Shown here one piece after another: positions 56,127 through 64,000 of a stretch of 64,000 nt of DNA. Made by a program: the position numbers and the translations under genes. The stretch is taken from assembly GCF_000165735.1 (NCBI RefSeq), contig NZ_GL538208.1, positions 296,682 through 360,681 of the forward strand. The letters run 5' to 3'. The DNA comes from Megasphaera micronuciformis F0359 (GTDB lineage: Bacteria > Bacillota > Negativicutes > Veillonellales > Megasphaeraceae). Within the stretch, counting starts at the first letter, position 1; every line of letters begins with the position of its first letter. Under the pieces are notes generated by a model. The model made no database searches and was not told the origin of the DNA. It was given only the letters and a program-made list of their open reading frames with translations.

Positions 56127-57434
56127 ATGTGGCCTGTCGACTTTATAGAAGAAAAACGGGACGGCAAGGAGCAGAGTACGTCTCGAATTAAAAAATTTAT
56201 AGAAGACTATACGCAAGGCCGAGTTGTAGATTATCAGGCGGCGGCGTGGCTTATGGCTGTGTACCTGAAGGGTATGAATGAAAGAGAAACAGCGGCTCTT
56301 ACGGAGGCTATGCGCAATTCGGGAGATGTCGTTGATTTGTCGGCCATTGAAGGCGTTACGGTAGATAAGCACAGTACGGGCGGCATTGCCGATACGACAA
56401 CCCTCATCGTGGCACCTCTTGTTGCGGCGGCAGGTGTGAAGGTAGCGAAAATGAGCGGCCGCGGGCTTGGATTTACGGGCGGTACCTTGGATAAACTTGA
56501 ATCCGTACCGGGATTTCGCATTACCTTATCAAAGGAAGAATTCTTCAATCAAGTCAATCGTATCGGCTTGGCCGTCATCGGACAGTCGGGAGAATTGGCA
56601 CCGGCCGATAAGCTTTTGTATGCCTTGCGAGATGCAACGGGGACGGTAGAAAGTATACCGCTTATTGCAAGCTCCGTTATGAGTAAGAAGCTTGCCGGCG
56701 GAGCGGATGCTATTGTCCTGGATGTAAAATACGGTAGCGGAGCTTTTATGAAAACGAAGGAACGGGCCTTTGAATTGGCACGAGCCATGGTGGATATCGG
56801 CGTGGCGTCAGGAAAACCTACGACGGCTGTCCTGACATCTATGAATGCGCCGTTAGGCATGAGTATCGGCAACAGCTTGGAAATTGATGAAGCCGTCGAC
56901 GTTCTTTCAGGCAGAGGCGGTAAAAGGCTGAAAGAAGTGGTTCTTACTGTCGGTGCCTATATGCTGAAGTCGGCGGGACTCGTTGCTACAGCCGAAGAAG
57001 GTCGGACGATTTTACAAGAACACATCAACGACGGGTCGGGCCTTCAAAAATTTAAGGAGTTTTTAGAAGCACAAGGGGGAGATACGTCCTTTATAGGCGT
57101 GCGTCCTCTGACAAAAAGAGTAAATGCAAGAGACATACGAGCTGAAAAGAACGGCTTTATCGTGCATGTAGACGGCAGAGCCTTGGGTGAGATCGCCATG
57201 GAAACGGGTGCCGGTAGGGCTCACAAGGATGATGTTATCAACTTGTATACAGGCCTCGCCTTGCATAAAGAAGTATATGATAAGGTGGAAGCAGGCGACC
57301 TCTTATGTACCCTATACGGGGGTGAGGGGGCTGATACGTCTGCATATGAAGAACGGGTACGTGTGGCCTTTCAGATAGAAGAAACAGAGCCTACTGAAAA
57401 AGAATCGGTTGTTGCCGATATAATAGATGGGTAA
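56127..57434 (+). CDS. pdp: Pyrimidine-nucleoside phosphorylase
   Basis: This 435-residue enzyme splits thymidine/uridine with phosphate. DKHSTGGIADTTTLIVAPLVAA carries the phosphate-binding loop, KMSGRGLGFTGGTLDKLES the pyrimidine site, and VLDVKYGSGAFMKT the third block. A C-terminal alpha/beta PYNP domain follows. The Lys in the DVKYG segment favours Pdp or DeoA without telling them apart. It shares the salvage operon with deoB and precedes an RNA methyltransferase. Confidence 0.93.
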   Translation: MWPVDFIEEKRDGKEQSTSRIKKFIEDYTQGRVVDYQAAAWLMAVYLKGMNERETAALTEAMRNSGDVVDLSAIEGVTVDKHSTGGIADTTTLIVAPLVAAAGVKVAKMSGRGLGFTGGTLDKLESVPGFRITLSKEEFFNQVNRIGLAVIGQSGELAPADKLLYALRDATGTVESIPLIASSVMSKKLAGGADAIVLDVKYGSGAFMKTKERAFELARAMVDIGVASGKPTTAVLTSMNAPLGMSIGNSLEIDEAVDVLSGRGGKRLKEVVLTVGAYMLKSAGLVATAEEGRTILQEHINDGSGLQKFKEFLEAQGGDTSFIGVRPLTKRVNARDIRAEKNGFIVHVDGRALGEIAMETGAGRAHKDDVINLYTGLALHKEVYDKVEAGDLLCTLYGGEGADTSAYEERVRVAFQIEETEPTEKESVVADIIDG

Positions 57435-57446
57435 ACGGGAGTAGTT

Positions 57447-58829
57447 ATGGCGGAAAAATTTAAAGTTCCTGTAGAAAAGGGAAAAACATATACTATCGAT
57501 ATTTTGCGTCTCGGGTCAAACGGTGAGGGCGTGGGACGAGTGGAAAACTTTACGGTCTTTGTAGACGGAGCCTTGCCGGGAGAAACGGTGACGGCACGGA
57601 TTACCTTTGTAAAGAAACAATATGCGACGGGGCGTTTAGAGAAGGTGCAAAAGCCGTCGGAACACAGGGTAAAACCGCCTTGCAGTGTTTATGCCGAATG
57701 TGGCGGCTGTCAGTTACAGCATCTGTCGTACGAAGGACAATTGGCGGAAAAACGGCAACAAGTACAGGATGCGGTTGAACGGATCGGCAAGTTAAAAGAT
57801 GTTCCCGTCTTGCCGACGCTGGGAGCCGATGACCCGTGGGCCTATCGCAATAAGATGCAGCTACCTGTGGGGGGCGATAAAAGAAGCCTTCATATCGGCT
57901 GCTTTGCCGAAAAGTCGCATCGCATTATCGACATTGATGCCTGTCCCATTCAAAAAGGGGGCAATAACGAAATCATTCCCGTCGTTCGGCAGTGGATGAA
58001 GGAATATAAAATTCCCGCCTATGACGAAGACAAAGGGACGGGAATGATCCGTCATATTATGGGCAGAACCGGCGTTCATTCGGGTGAGATCATGGTTTGT
58101 ATCGTCACGGCCGTACCCATGGTGCCGCATATGAAAGAACTTGTGCAAATGTTGCGCAAAGATGTGCCGGGGCTAACGAGCGTCATTCAGAACATTAACT
58201 CTCGCCATACGAATGTCATCTTGGGAAACAAGACGAAGGTCATTTACGGAAGTCCGACTATTTCCGACTCCATCGGCGACTTGAGTTTCAGAATATCGGC
58301 TCAATCCTTCTTTCAGGTAAACAGCGAACAGGCTCAAAAACTCTACGATACGGCTCTGTCCTATGCGGACCTTAAAGGAAATGAAACGGTAGTGGACGTA
58401 TATTGCGGTACAGGAACCATTACCCTCTTTTTAGCCGAAAGAGCCAAGTTTGCCTACGGCATTGAAATCGTCGAACCGGCCATTCGCGACGCCGTAAAAA
58501 ACGCACGGGACAACGGAGTGAAGAACGCTCACTTTATGTGCGGCGATGCGGCGTATAAACTTCCCGAACTGTTGAGAAGCGGTGTAAAACCCGATGTCAT
58601 TGTCATCGATCCCCCCCGAGCGGGTTGTGAGGAAAAAGTTCTGAACGCCATTGCAAGCGTCAGACCGAAACGCGTCGTCTACGTGTCGTGCAACCCGGCG
58701 ACCTTGGCAAGAGACCTGGCATACATGAAAACGAGAGGCTACGAAACACAAAAAGTTCAACCCGTCGACATGTTCCCCCAAACCCATCATGTGGAGACTG
58801 CCTGTTTGATGTCAAGAGTAAAGGTCTAA
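57447..58829 (+). CDS. 23S rRNA (uracil-5-)-methyltransferase, RlmD/RlmCD type
   Basis: This 460-residue TrmA/RlmC/RlmD family enzyme has an N-terminal TRAM domain (GSNGEGVGRVENFTVFVDGA), cluster Cys in ECGGCQLQHLSYE, and the SAM motif VVDVYCGTGTITLFLA. The catalytic Cys is in VVYVSCNPATLARDL, with DPPRAGCEEKV before it. Whether it modifies one or two uridines of 23S rRNA cannot be told. It ends the core part of the window; a strong terminator follows. Confidence 0.93.
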   Translation: MAEKFKVPVEKGKTYTIDILRLGSNGEGVGRVENFTVFVDGALPGETVTARITFVKKQYATGRLEKVQKPSEHRVKPPCSVYAECGGCQLQHLSYEGQLAEKRQQVQDAVERIGKLKDVPVLPTLGADDPWAYRNKMQLPVGGDKRSLHIGCFAEKSHRIIDIDACPIQKGGNNEIIPVVRQWMKEYKIPAYDEDKGTGMIRHIMGRTGVHSGEIMVCIVTAVPMVPHMKELVQMLRKDVPGLTSVIQNINSRHTNVILGNKTKVIYGSPTISDSIGDLSFRISAQSFFQVNSEQAQKLYDTALSYADLKGNETVVDVYCGTGTITLFLAERAKFAYGIEIVEPAIRDAVKNARDNGVKNAHFMCGDAAYKLPELLRSGVKPDVIVIDPPRAGCEEKVLNAIASVRPKRVVYVSCNPATLARDLAYMKTRGYETQKVQPVDMFPQTHHVETACLMSRVKV

Positions 58830-58850
58830 TAGCACACAAATAGCCTTGAA

Positions 58851-58908
58851 ATCAAGGGATTCCGAAGAACTGCCCGGATTCGGGCGGGTGATCGGAATCC
58901 CTTTTTTA
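58851..58908 (+). terminator. Terminator of the nucleoside salvage unit
   Basis: AAGGGATTCCG / CGGAATCCCTT enclosing an inner hairpin CCCGGATTCGGG, and T6. It marks the last core-like feature before the accessory block. Confidence 0.85.
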
Positions 58909-58915
58909 GACCGTT

Positions 58916-59000
58916 TGACAACAGTTCTGACTACTGGAAACATGAGGGTTGTAACTACAGAACTGCTTTTTGCCGTATTGAGACTACAGAACTGTTGTCA
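58916..59000. repeat. 14-bp perfect inverted repeat with internal direct repeats at the accessory boundary
   Basis: TGACAACAGTTCTG (58916-58929) is the exact inverse of CAGAACTGTTGTCA (58987-59000), 57 bp apart. ACTACAGAACTG also occurs twice in direct orientation (58954-58965 and 58983-58994). It lies at the junction between the rlmD terminator and the restriction-modification block. It could be an integration site scar or binding site array. No gene is seen between 58830 and 59145. Confidence 0.7.
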
Positions 59001-59049
59001 TGTATCCGGGGATTTTCTGCGGGCGGATATAGGGGAAATAAAATATACC

Positions 59050-59126
59050 AAATTAAATCCATCGTCTTGAATAATGGGGAATTTTCTGGTATGCTGGGAA
59101 AGAACTAATACAAATTAAATCCCCAT
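59050..59126 (+). promoter_or_regulatory. Promoter and possible operator of the methyltransferase operon
   Basis: TTGAAT (59067-59072), 17 bp, TATGCT (59090-59095). AAATTAAATCC occurs twice around it (59050-59060 and 59112-59122). ATGGGGAATTT (59074-59084) is nearly the inverse of AAATCCCCAT (59117-59126). Such symmetric boxes suit binding of the N-terminal ribbon-helix-helix of the methyltransferase. Confidence 0.5.
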
Positions 59127-59145
59127 AATAAAGGAGTGGACATAA

Positions 59146-60348
59146 ATGGCGAAACAGATACATGTCAGACTGGATGATGCAGTCTATGAGGCTATTTCCA
59201 AATATAACGATGATACTAATATTTCAATGCAGGATGCGGTTTCTACAGCACTTATGCAGTTCCTGACACGTGAAATGAGGGATGTTCAGCCAGAAGCTGA
59301 TTTTACTTTTATTGACCTTTTTGCGGGAATAGGAGGCATGAGACTTGCTTATGAGCAGGCTGGAGGTCATTGCGTGTACTCCAACGAGTGGAACAAGTAC
59401 AGTCAGCAGACTTATTTTGCAAACTTCGGAGAACAGCCGGATGGCGATATTACTAAAGTGGACGAAAACAGTATACCTGATCATGACATTCTTGTTGCAG
59501 GCTTCCCCTGCCAGCCTTTCTCAATTGCCGGCGTATCAAAGAAGCAAAGTCTTGGAAGAGCGACCGGGTTTGAGGATAAGACCCAGGGAACCCTTTTCTT
59601 TGATATTTGTCGGATTCTTAAGGCCAAGAGACCTAAAGCGTTTATGCTGGAGAACGTGAAGAACCTTAAAGGCCATGACAGGGGCAGAACATTCAAAGTT
59701 ATTACCGAAGCCCTTGAAGAATTGGACTATGAAGTATTCCATGCCGTACTTGATGGGCAGAACTATGTTCCACAGCACAGGGAACGTATTTTGATTGTAG
59801 GTTTTGACAGGAAGAGATATGGAAGAGATATTGGCTTCCGCTTTAGCATTGCACCTGTTAATCCAAAGCCTGCAATAAAAGCAATTCTTGAAACAAAAGT
59901 AGACGACAAATACACACTGACAGATAAACTTTGGACATATCTTCAGAATTATGCGGCAAAACACCGTGCTGCAGGCAACGGATTTGGTTACGGCATCGCT
60001 GATCCAAACGGTGTGTCAAGAACATTATCCGCCCGCTATTATAAGGATGGATCAGAGATCCTGATTGAGCAGAGAGGAAAAAACCCAAGAAGACTGACTC
60101 CGCGGGAGTGTGCAAGACTCCAGGGATTTCCGGATGATTTTATTATTCCGGTTTCTGATACGCAGGCGTATAAACAGTTTGGAAATTCTGTTGTCGTCCC
60201 GTTGATGGCTAATGTCGCACAGCTTGTTGTGGATAAAATGAAGGAACTTGATGCTGAAAAGAAGAAGAAAAAACAACAGGATCAGAGGGCTGCACTCATT
60301 TACGAAACTGATGAAACCAATGGAAGAAAAGTGGCGGTGATGGCATGA
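59146..60348 (+). CDS. DNA (cytosine-5) methyltransferase with N-terminal ribbon-helix-helix
   Basis: This 400-residue m5C methyltransferase belongs to the Dcm/EcoRII group. Motif I is [14 protein letters not shown], motif IV is GFPCQPFS with catalytic C122, motif VI is MLENVKN, motif VIII is [11 protein letters not shown], and motif X is [14 protein letters not shown]. The first 45 residues ([20 protein letters not shown]) look like a ribbon-helix-helix DNA-binding domain, unusual for this family and a likely autorepressor. The target is probably CCWGG-like, judged from the EcoRII-like and Vsr neighbours. It overlaps the endonuclease gene by 4 bp (ATGA). The RBS is AAAGGAGTGG. Confidence 0.92.
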   Translation: MAKQIHVRLDDAVYEAISKYNDDTNISMQDAVSTALMQFLTREMRDVQPEADFTFIDLFAGIGGMRLAYEQAGGHCVYSNEWNKYSQQTYFANFGEQPDGDITKVDENSIPDHDILVAGFPCQPFSIAGVSKKQSLGRATGFEDKTQGTLFFDICRILKAKRPKAFMLENVKNLKGHDRGRTFKVITEALEELDYEVFHAVLDGQNYVPQHRERILIVGFDRKRYGRDIGFRFSIAPVNPKPAIKAILETKVDDKYTLTDKLWTYLQNYAAKHRAAGNGFGYGIADPNGVSRTLSARYYKDGSEILIEQRGKNPRRLTPRECARLQGFPDDFIIPVSDTQAYKQFGNSVVVPLMANVAQLVVDKMKELDAEKKKKKQQDQRAALIYETDETNGRKVAVMA

Positions 60349-61523
60349 ATAACGAAATTACGACAAAAGCAATCGGTGCTGTGCTGAGCGGCGGTCCTTC
60401 ATACTGCAAGTTCCTTTCAGCAAATGACAGTGGTGAGACAGGCGGTCATCAGTCTGGGATTTTGATTTCAAAATCCGCTAAGGCCATGCTCTGGACGGAT
60501 GATGAAATGCGGGAAAATCATATTCTTAAGAAATATGGTCGGATTCGCTGGCAGGAAGATTACGTTACAGACTGTACTTTTACCTAGTATGAAAGTAAAA
60601 ACGAACTGAGAATAACGGGTTTTGGAAGAGGAAAATCGCCGCTTTCAGCAGAGTTCACTGGGGCCCTTTTTGTCATGGTGAAGGATTCAGAAGAAGAGTA
60701 TCGCGGGTATATTCTGAATACAGATGATGACATTGAGCAGTTCCTTGATGCGTTTGGCTTAACTCCAGCAGAGACAAACAGGCCAATAGAGATTAATCGA
60801 GTAAGCCCTGAAATTCGGGAAAAACAGGCTATAGATTCGTTTATTGAAACACTGAAGGTGGACTTTCCTGCATCAGCAGAAATGTCACAGGCAGCAAGAA
60901 TCATCCAGAATCAGGTGTATTTGAATCAAATGCTCGCGGTAAAAGATCCTGACTCCATTCTTCTGCGATGGACGGATCAGGAATATACACTCTTCCGGGC
61001 TATTGAACATGCGAGGTATGGGGATGTTGTAGCCGGTGGGTTTGCCTCGGTTGATGATTTTGTTATCATGGCAAACCGTGTGTTGAACCGGCGAAAAAGC
61101 CGTGCCGGAAAGAGCCTCGAGCATCATCTCTCTGCAATTTTTGATGAGAACAGAATACAATATGCAGCACAGGCTGTTACAGAGGGAAATAAAAAGCCGG
61201 ACTTTCTATTCCCGTCAGAGGAAGCATATCATGATATGACGTTTGAAATTGAGAAACTCTGCACACTGGCAGCCAAAACCACCTGTAAGGACAGATGGCG
61301 ACAAATACTTAATGAGGCAGACAGACTTCGCGATGAGAGTAAATATCTTTGTACTATGCAACAGGGTATATCGGCGGCGCAGATGGATGAAATGCAGGCC
61401 GAGAAAGTAATTCTTGTTGTTCCAAAAGCTTATCATTCAGCATATCCGAAGGAAAAGCGGGATCGCATATGGACTCTTGGTAGGTTTGTGAATTATGTGA
61501 GGGAAATGGAAGGTATTATCTGA
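60345..61523 (+). pseudogene. EcoRII-like type II restriction endonuclease, interrupted by in-frame amber codon
   Basis: Reading from ATG 60345 gives 392 codons with one TAG at codon 81 (60585-60587) and no frame shift. Before it lies the N-terminal EcoRII effector domain (CKFLSANDSGETGGHQSG). After it follow YESKNELRITGFGRGKS and TGALFVMVKD, and the catalytic domain with NRRKSRAGKSLEHHL, EGNKKPDFLFPSEEAYHD and TTCKDRWRQILNEADR. A single TGG-to-TAG change would explain the stop. Either the gene is silent, leaving a solitary methylase with Vsr, or a shorter product starts at ATG 60675. The overlaps with the methylase and vsr genes are intact. Confidence 0.88.
60675..61523 (+). CDS. C-terminal part of the EcoRII-like endonuclease (possible reinitiation product)
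   Basis: This is the open reading frame downstream of the amber codon, 282 residues from ATG 60675. It keeps the whole predicted catalytic domain (PD-(D/E)xK type, KPDFLFPS and KTTCKDRW). It lacks about 110 residues of the N-terminal domain. In EcoRII the N-terminal domain restrains the C-terminal nuclease, so a truncated product could be active. No good ribosome binding site is seen before 60675, and translation would rely on reinitiation about 87 bp after the stop. Confidence 0.55.
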   Translation: MVKDSEEEYRGYILNTDDDIEQFLDAFGLTPAETNRPIEINRVSPEIREKQAIDSFIETLKVDFPASAEMSQAARIIQNQVYLNQMLAVKDPDSILLRWTDQEYTLFRAIEHARYGDVVAGGFASVDDFVIMANRVLNRRKSRAGKSLEHHLSAIFDENRIQYAAQAVTEGNKKPDFLFPSEEAYHDMTFEIEKLCTLAAKTTCKDRWRQILNEADRLRDESKYLCTMQQGISAAQMDEMQAEKVILVVPKAYHSAYPKEKRDRIWTLGRFVNYVREMEGII

Positions 61524-61975
61524 TGGCGGATATCAAATCCCCTGAAGAACGGAGTCTTAACATGGCGAGAATTCGTAGTAAAGACACAAAACCGGAAATC
61601 TGGCTACGAAGGAAGCTGTTTGCAAAGGGATATCGATACCGGAAGAATGTGAAAAATGTGCAGGGACATCCGGATGCATGGCTTGCAAGATATAATACGG
61701 CACTCTTTGTTCACGGTTGTTTCTGGCACAGGCATAATGGGTGTAGATATGCATACATGCCAAAAAGCAGAATTGAATTTTGGACAGACAAGTTTCAGAA
61801 AAATGTAGAGAGGGATCAGACGGTCAGAACCGAACTTGAAGCTGCTGGAATTAAAACGTTGATCATTTGGGAATGCACGATAAAACAGATGATGAGGCAG
61901 GAACAATACTCTGATGAGGTGTTGAGTCAGATAGAAGATTTTTTACGATCAGAAGAAAAATTTAAAGAGATATAA
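61523..61975 (+). CDS. vsr: Very-short-patch repair endonuclease Vsr
   Basis: This 150-residue Vsr nicks next to T:G mismatches that arise from deamination of 5-methylcytosine in the methylase site. SKDTKPEIWLRRKLFAKGYRYR is the N-terminal block. The catalytic Asp is in GHPDAWL, and the zinc/active-site segment is FVHGCFWHRHNGC. KNVERDQTVRTELEAAGI and LIIWECTIKQ close the fold. It overlaps the endonuclease stop by one base, completing a methylase-nuclease-Vsr operon. A terminator follows. Confidence 0.94.
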   Translation: MADIKSPEERSLNMARIRSKDTKPEIWLRRKLFAKGYRYRKNVKNVQGHPDAWLARYNTALFVHGCFWHRHNGCRYAYMPKSRIEFWTDKFQKNVERDQTVRTELEAAGIKTLIIWECTIKQMMRQEQYSDEVLSQIEDFLRSEEKFKEI

Positions 61976-61990
61976 ACAGATATTATCATT

Positions 61991-62020
61991 AAAAGCTGAG
62001 ACATTTTGTTTCGGCTTTTA
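61991..62020 (+). terminator. Terminator after vsr
   Basis: AAAAGCTGA / TCGGCTTTT (one G-T) with a 12-base loop. Confidence 0.7.
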
Positions 62021-62044
62021 TTGTGTGAAGAATCACAAAATCGT

Positions 62045-62129
62045 AACGCTACGATTAAAAGCAATAACGCTCCGAAAATCGTTAAAATGCTCCGATATTA
62101 TTGACAACGCTCCGATATTATGATATTAT
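62045..62129 (+). promoter_or_regulatory. Four 20-bp-period repeats overlapping the promoter of the second ietAS-like pair
   Basis: AACGCTACGATTA (62045), AACGCTCCGAAAA (62066), AATGCTCCGATATTA (62086) and AACGCTCCGATATTA (62106) start 21, 20 and 20 bp apart. A consensus promoter TTGACA (62101-62106), 17 bp, TATTAT (62124-62129) lies across the last unit. A protein binding the array would cover the promoter, so autorepression is likely. The HTH-like tail of the ATPase encoded next is the candidate binder. Confidence 0.75.
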
Positions 62130-62153
62130 CACCTCAGCCGAAAGGAGGCCTCT

Positions 62154-63251
62154 ATGTACTATACTGAGATTACCAAAATCATAGAAGCCGGCTTGAGAAA
62201 AGATCCAACGAAAGTGGCAAGCTATTCACGTCTTCTTGCAAAAAAGTTAAGCGGCGATGGAGAAGAGCGTGCGAGCAGCAGAATTTTATCCGTACTGGAA
62301 AAGATGGGAAATGGCCATACTGCTATGGATGCATTGACAGCCATGCCGGTGGATCAGGAAAGCCGACTTGATATTGCAGATATTGATTACGCCCCCGGTG
62401 TCGATAATCTAATTTTAAGTGACTCTGCACAGAACATGCTAAATGATTTCAGAGATACAATCCAAAATAAAAGCAAGATGATATCTCTTGGACTTGAGTT
62501 TCGTAGCACTCTATTGCTATATGGTCCTCCGGGATGTGGAAAAACGAGTGCGGCAAAGTATCTTGCCGCGGAACTAAAATTGCCGCTCGTTACTGCGAGA
62601 TTCGATACTCTAATATCTTCTCTTTTAGGAAATACTGCGAAGAACATACACCGTATTTTTGATTTTGCGAAAAAACAACCCTGCATTTTATTTCTTGATG
62701 AATTTGATGCTATTGCAAAGGCAAGGGATGATGCTCATGAACTTGGTGAACTAAAGAGAGTTGTTAATAGCCTGCTTCAAAATATTGACGACTTTTCGCA
62801 GGATAGTATTTTGATTGCTGCTACAAATCACGCTCAAATGTTAGATTCCGCTGTTTGGAGAAGATTTCAGGCTGTTATTGAACTTCCTAAACCTGGAAAT
62901 GTAGAGATACGTAAATTTATAGATCAGTTCCCTAAGGTCGCCGATGAAAGTGGCATCAATGAACCACAATGGAGAACTATTACGGACTCCATGGAAAATC
63001 TGGCGTATTCAGATATAAAAGATATTGTTCAAAATGTATTAAAAAAAGCTGTTCTTAAAGATAAAACAGAGATTGAATGTGCTGATTATCTGGTTGAAGT
63101 TTTTCTTTTTAAGAGGCACGGGAATTATAATCAGGAGGAAGCGGTTAAGTTTTTATATGACAACGGTGTTGCACAAAAGCAGATCGCAAGATATTACTCC
63201 ATATCCGAAAGACAAGTTAGAAATTTTCTGGGGAAGGGAGTGAATAAATAA
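62154..63251 (+). CDS. AAA+ ATPase of ietAS-like system, copy 2
   Basis: This 365-residue AAA+ ATPase is the same length as copy 1, with Walker A GPPGCGKT at the identical position (124-131), Walker B LFLDEFDAIAKARDD, sensor 1 AATNHAQML, and SAVWRRF. It starts YYTEITKIIEAGL, matching copy 1 (YTEISKIIEGAL). The tail ends in a clearer helix-turn-helix (NGVAQKQIARYYSISERQVRNFLGK). AAAGGAGG precedes ATG 62154. The stop overlaps the protease start (TAATG). Base composition is less AT-rich than copy 1, so the two loci were probably acquired separately. Confidence 0.86.
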   Translation: MYYTEITKIIEAGLRKDPTKVASYSRLLAKKLSGDGEERASSRILSVLEKMGNGHTAMDALTAMPVDQESRLDIADIDYAPGVDNLILSDSAQNMLNDFRDTIQNKSKMISLGLEFRSTLLLYGPPGCGKTSAAKYLAAELKLPLVTARFDTLISSLLGNTAKNIHRIFDFAKKQPCILFLDEFDAIAKARDDAHELGELKRVVNSLLQNIDDFSQDSILIAATNHAQMLDSAVWRRFQAVIELPKPGNVEIRKFIDQFPKVADESGINEPQWRTITDSMENLAYSDIKDIVQNVLKKAVLKDKTEIECADYLVEVFLFKRHGNYNQEEAVKFLYDNGVAQKQIARYYSISERQVRNFLGKGVNK

Positions 63252-64000
63252 TGGATAAGCTATTGCCAATCAAATTTTTTGAGAAGAGAAAAATTGACGA
63301 GCAACTTACAGAAGCCGGTGGTAATAATAAGCCTCCCAAGTGGGTCTTGAAAGATGGGGAACTCGCTGCTCACTCTCAGCATCTTACAATCGGTCTATCA
63401 AAGGTTGCCGCCAATTTCGAGATACATAAAAATGAGGAACATGCACTTCCAATGGTTATGACCACAGCCGTAACCGAGGAAGCTCTCGCAAAGACTCATA
63501 GAAAAGCTATCGTTGATCTTCTCAATAGTGACAGCAACGCCAACGTTATAGGTATTGAGCCTGATAGAAAGCTGAAATCCGAAACCGCAGCTGTTGATTC
63601 ATCCCGTATGGAGCCCAAGAAGGAAGAACCAAAAGAAACAAGAAGGCTACTATCCATTGTAGCAACAGACGAACTGATTTCAAATATCAACAGGGCCTTG
63701 CAGGATACGAAAGGCTCTGCAAAGATCATTTCTTCGATTGCTGATATCGAGCCTTTTGAAGCGTGGAGTGGTGATTATAATCCGGAAAACAAAGCCTATC
63801 GTGTGGTACTGATTAATTATCAGGATGCTCACAGGAATCAGTTAGCCCAGACGTTGTTTAAGAATCAATGTGCTGCACATGGAATTACAATCGACAGAGA
63901 AACACGGTATTCATCTGACATGAGACTATATAGGGTTAGTCTTGATTGTCTGGAAGAAATGGAGACCGTTCGTAATTTTGAGGGTGTCCAATCTATTGAA
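63251..64000 (+). CDS. Subtilisin-like protease of ietAS-like system, copy 2, N-terminal part
   Basis: The open frame runs to the window end (250 codons). Its N-terminus DKLLPIKFFEKRKIDEQLTE, then GG and PPKWVL, aligns with copy 1 (KLPIKFFSKREEDKQRVEGG, then PKFVL). The AKTHRKAI segment matches AKSHRKKI. The S8 catalytic residues would lie beyond the window, so the protease call rests on similarity to copy 1 and on gene order. The start overlaps the ATPase stop by one base. Confidence 0.8.
   Translation, partial: MDKLLPIKFFEKRKIDEQLTEAGGNNKPPKWVLKDGELAAHSQHLTIGLSKVAANFEIHKNEEHALPMVMTTAVTEEALAKTHRKAIVDLLNSDSNANVIGIEPDRKLKSETAAVDSSRMEPKKEEPKETRRLLSIVATDELISNINRALQDTKGSAKIISSIADIEPFEAWSGDYNPENKAYRVVLINYQDAHRNQLAQTLFKNQCAAHGITIDRETRYSSDMRLYRVSLDCLEEMETVRNFEGVQSIE

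Noticed and set aside
1-64000. CRISPR array, tRNA or rRNA genes
   Set aside because: No regular repeat-spacer series, no TTCGA-type T-arm with CCA-proximal stem, and no rRNA segments were recognised anywhere in the window.

Overview
The window is a piece of a Firmicutes-type chromosome with about 48% GC in its core genes. The best guess is a Negativicutes relative (Veillonellales-like, e.g. near Megasphaera, Dialister or Anaeroglobus). The reasons are T-box leaders, RNase Y, PyrK/PyrD type 1B, a butyryl-CoA-dehydrogenase-like enzyme, class III CoA transferase and HMG-CoA-lyase-like genes, and no sporulation genes. The genus is inference.

Layout. 1-2468: the queD-queE-folE-queC-queF run that makes preQ1 from GTP. 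2542-9580: an accessory block with a decayed ISL3 element, an AT-rich two-gene AAA-ATPase plus subtilisin-like protease system (ietAS-like), a broken conjugative relaxase, and a dead IS481-like element. 9595-16403: two direct copies (about 390 bp each) of a block of tandem small-RNA genes. Between them lies a metabolic island (MatC-type carrier, HMG-CoA-lyase-like enzyme, class III CoA transferase, divergent PrpR-like regulator). 16483-58829 is mostly core: three small membrane proteins; a low-molecular-weight phosphatase with pyrK-pyrD; a gluconate operon; an S2P protease and sodA; a serine T-box operon (serC-serA-histidine phosphatase-serS); a probable 6S RNA; ftsK-rodZ-like-ygiQ-SBP-rimO-cinA-recA-recX; rny and a second large RNA; acyl-CoA enzymes; a second T-box operon (pheST); rpsO-pnp-dut; and nudix-deoB-pdp-rlmD.

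At about 58.9 kb the sequence changes to a second accessory block: a cytosine methyltransferase with an N-terminal ribbon-helix-helix, an EcoRII-like endonuclease broken by an in-frame amber codon, Vsr, and a second ietAS-like pair that runs off the window end.

The strongest unexplained signals are two. First, a family of roughly 80-120-nt RNAs (types A, B, C), each with its own promoter, whose two hairpins can pair loop-to-loop, with compensatory changes between paralogues in three helices. Second, two diverged ietAS-like loci, each preceded by different short repeats spaced about 20 bp apart, with an HTH-like tail on the ATPase that suggests autoregulation. Anything outside the window, and all database matches, could not be checked.
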